Shown here: in pieces, positions 5,561 through 6,335 of the stretch
Numbering within the stretch: position 1 is the first letter of the stretch
How the letters are laid out: every line of letters begins with the position of its first letter
Assembly (NCBI GenBank): GCA_007571115.1
Contig: RKSA01000023.1
Span: forward strand, 1 to 6,335
Length of the DNA: 6,335 nt
Source of the DNA: Gammaproteobacteria bacterium
Lineage (GTDB): Bacteria > Pseudomonadota > Gammaproteobacteria > Pseudomonadales > Pseudohongiellaceae
Reading direction: 5' to 3'
Notes under the pieces: generated by a model
Databases searched by the model: none
Told to the model about the DNA's origin: nothing
Seen by the model: the letters and a program-made list of their open reading frames with translations, nothing else
Program-made: the position numbers and the translations under genes

Positions 5561-6335
5561 ATGACCGCGACAGAGCAGCCATCCGCTGCGGTCAGGAAAG
5601 AGGTCGAATCGCTTCGCGCGAAGCTTGCCCATCACAACCGCCAGTACCACACGCTCGATGCGCCGGAAATTCCCGACGCCGATTTCGACTCCCTGCTGGC
5701 GAGGCTCGAGCAGCTCGAAGCGCGCTACGGCTTGCAAAGCTCCGATTCTCCCACGCAGCGAATCGGTGCCGCGCCACTGCCGGGCTTCGTCGAGGTCCGC
5801 CACGAAATCCCCATGCTGTCGCTCGACAAGGCTTTTGCCGAGGAAGAGCTCAGGCAATTCGGCGCTCGCCTCGGCAAGCGTCTCGCAAGCGACGCTCCCA
5901 TCGAGTTTTGCTGCGAGCCGAAGCTCGACGGCGTCGCGGTCAGCCTGTTGTACCGCGATGGACTGCTCGTGCGGGGAGCGACCCGGGGCGACGGCGTGCA
6001 AGGCGAGCAAATCACCCATAACGCCCGCACGATCAGCGACATTCCCTTGCGCCTCGAAACCGTGGAGCGGCTCGGCGAGGCAGCGGGAACGGTGATTGAA
6101 GTGCGCGGCGAGGTGTTCCTGGAAAAGCGCGGCTTCGCCGCCTTGAACGCCCGCGCCATGGAAGAGCAGGGCAGGGCCTACGTCAATCCGCGCAATACCG
6201 CAGCGGGAGCGATTCGCCAGCTCGATTCCCGCAGCACCGCGAAACTGCCCTTGCGCATGATGTGCCATGGCATTGGCGAGTTTCAGGGAGTGGCCTTGCC
6301 GGAGACTCTGTCCGAAATTTTCGCCTTGCTCGACG
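5561..6335 (+). CDS. ligA: NAD+-dependent DNA ligase LigA (N-terminal part, cut by window end)
   Basis: The frame opens at ATG 5561 and stays open to the window edge, giving 258 residues of a protein that is usually about 670. LigA seals nicks during replication and repair: it takes AMP from NAD+ onto a lysine, passes it to the 5' phosphate of the nick, then joins the ends. Domain Ia, which binds the NMN half of NAD+, is visible with Tyr29-His30, Asp39, Phe42 and Asp43 (pattern YH...PEIPDADFD). The adenylation domain has the catalytic motif KLDG with Lys121, then RGATRGDG and a typical TxNARTISDIPL stretch, EVRGEVF, and NPRNTAAGAIRQLD. The OB-fold, zinc finger, HhH and BRCT parts lie beyond the edge. 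The start is only two bases after the zipA stop and has no strong Shine-Dalgarno site, so translation is probably coupled to zipA. Phe42 replaces the Tyr of the E. coli enzyme, a change I believe is found in other LigA proteins. Confidence 0.97.
   Translation, partial: MTATEQPSAAVRKEVESLRAKLAHHNRQYHTLDAPEIPDADFDSLLARLEQLEARYGLQSSDSPTQRIGAAPLPGFVEVRHEIPMLSLDKAFAEEELRQFGARLGKRLASDAPIEFCCEPKLDGVAVSLLYRDGLLVRGATRGDGVQGEQITHNARTISDIPLRLETVERLGEAAGTVIEVRGEVFLEKRGFAALNARAMEEQGRAYVNPRNTAAGAIRQLDSRSTAKLPLRMMCHGIGEFQGVALPETLSEIFALLD

Noticed and set aside
5555..6268. 237-codon minus-strand frame opposite ligA
   Set aside because: The plus strand encodes unmistakable LigA motifs including KLDG, and the minus frame has no recognisable features.
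1..6335. CRISPR array, insertion sequence, prophage or toxin gene
   Set aside because: No regularly spaced repeats, transposase, integrase or terminal inverted repeats were seen, and no second copy of the tRNA-Asp 3' end marks an integrated island.

Overview
The window looks like ordinary, well-kept chromosome from a GC-rich gammaproteobacterium that uses a classical Smc protein rather than MukB. The basis is the gammaproteobacterial gene order smc-zipA-ligA, the presence of ZipA (a division protein largely confined to Gammaproteobacteria), and two tRNA genes that carry their CCA ends and closely resemble the Escherichia coli tRNA-Val(UAC) and tRNA-Asp(GUC). The sequence suggests a lineage among or near Xanthomonadales, Chromatiales or related groups. 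It does not fix the genus.

Layout. Bases 1-129 are the last codons of an unrecognised gene. A near-consensus sigma70 promoter overlaps its stop codon and drives a small tRNA operon (tRNA-Val 172-247, tRNA-Asp 324-400). Facing these on the minus strand is a 76-codon reading frame (573 to 343). Its first ~52 residues look like a ribbon-helix-helix (RelB/CopG-type) antitoxin, but its last 18 codons are the antisense of tRNA-Asp, and no toxin gene follows. It is best read as an orphan, 3'-truncated antitoxin. Bases 574-879 hold no convincing gene. They contain the antitoxin's probable promoter, a pair of TTGAC repeats and the smc leader.

From 880 to the right edge runs the main block, all on the plus strand: smc (complete, 1165 aa, chromosome condensation and segregation), zipA (complete, 363 aa, membrane anchor of the FtsZ ring) and ligA (NAD+-dependent DNA ligase, 258 codons visible, cut by the window end). 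The zipA stop and ligA start are two bases apart, so these two are almost certainly co-transcribed. smc is 89 bp upstream of zipA with no terminator between them and probably belongs to the same unit. Together the three genes join chromosome organisation, cell division and replication/repair.

I do not see an undescribed multi-gene system here. The most interesting things are small: a strongly palindromic, apparently mobile repeat lying in frame inside the disordered linker of zipA, and the truncated antitoxin reading frame that runs head-on into tRNA-Asp.
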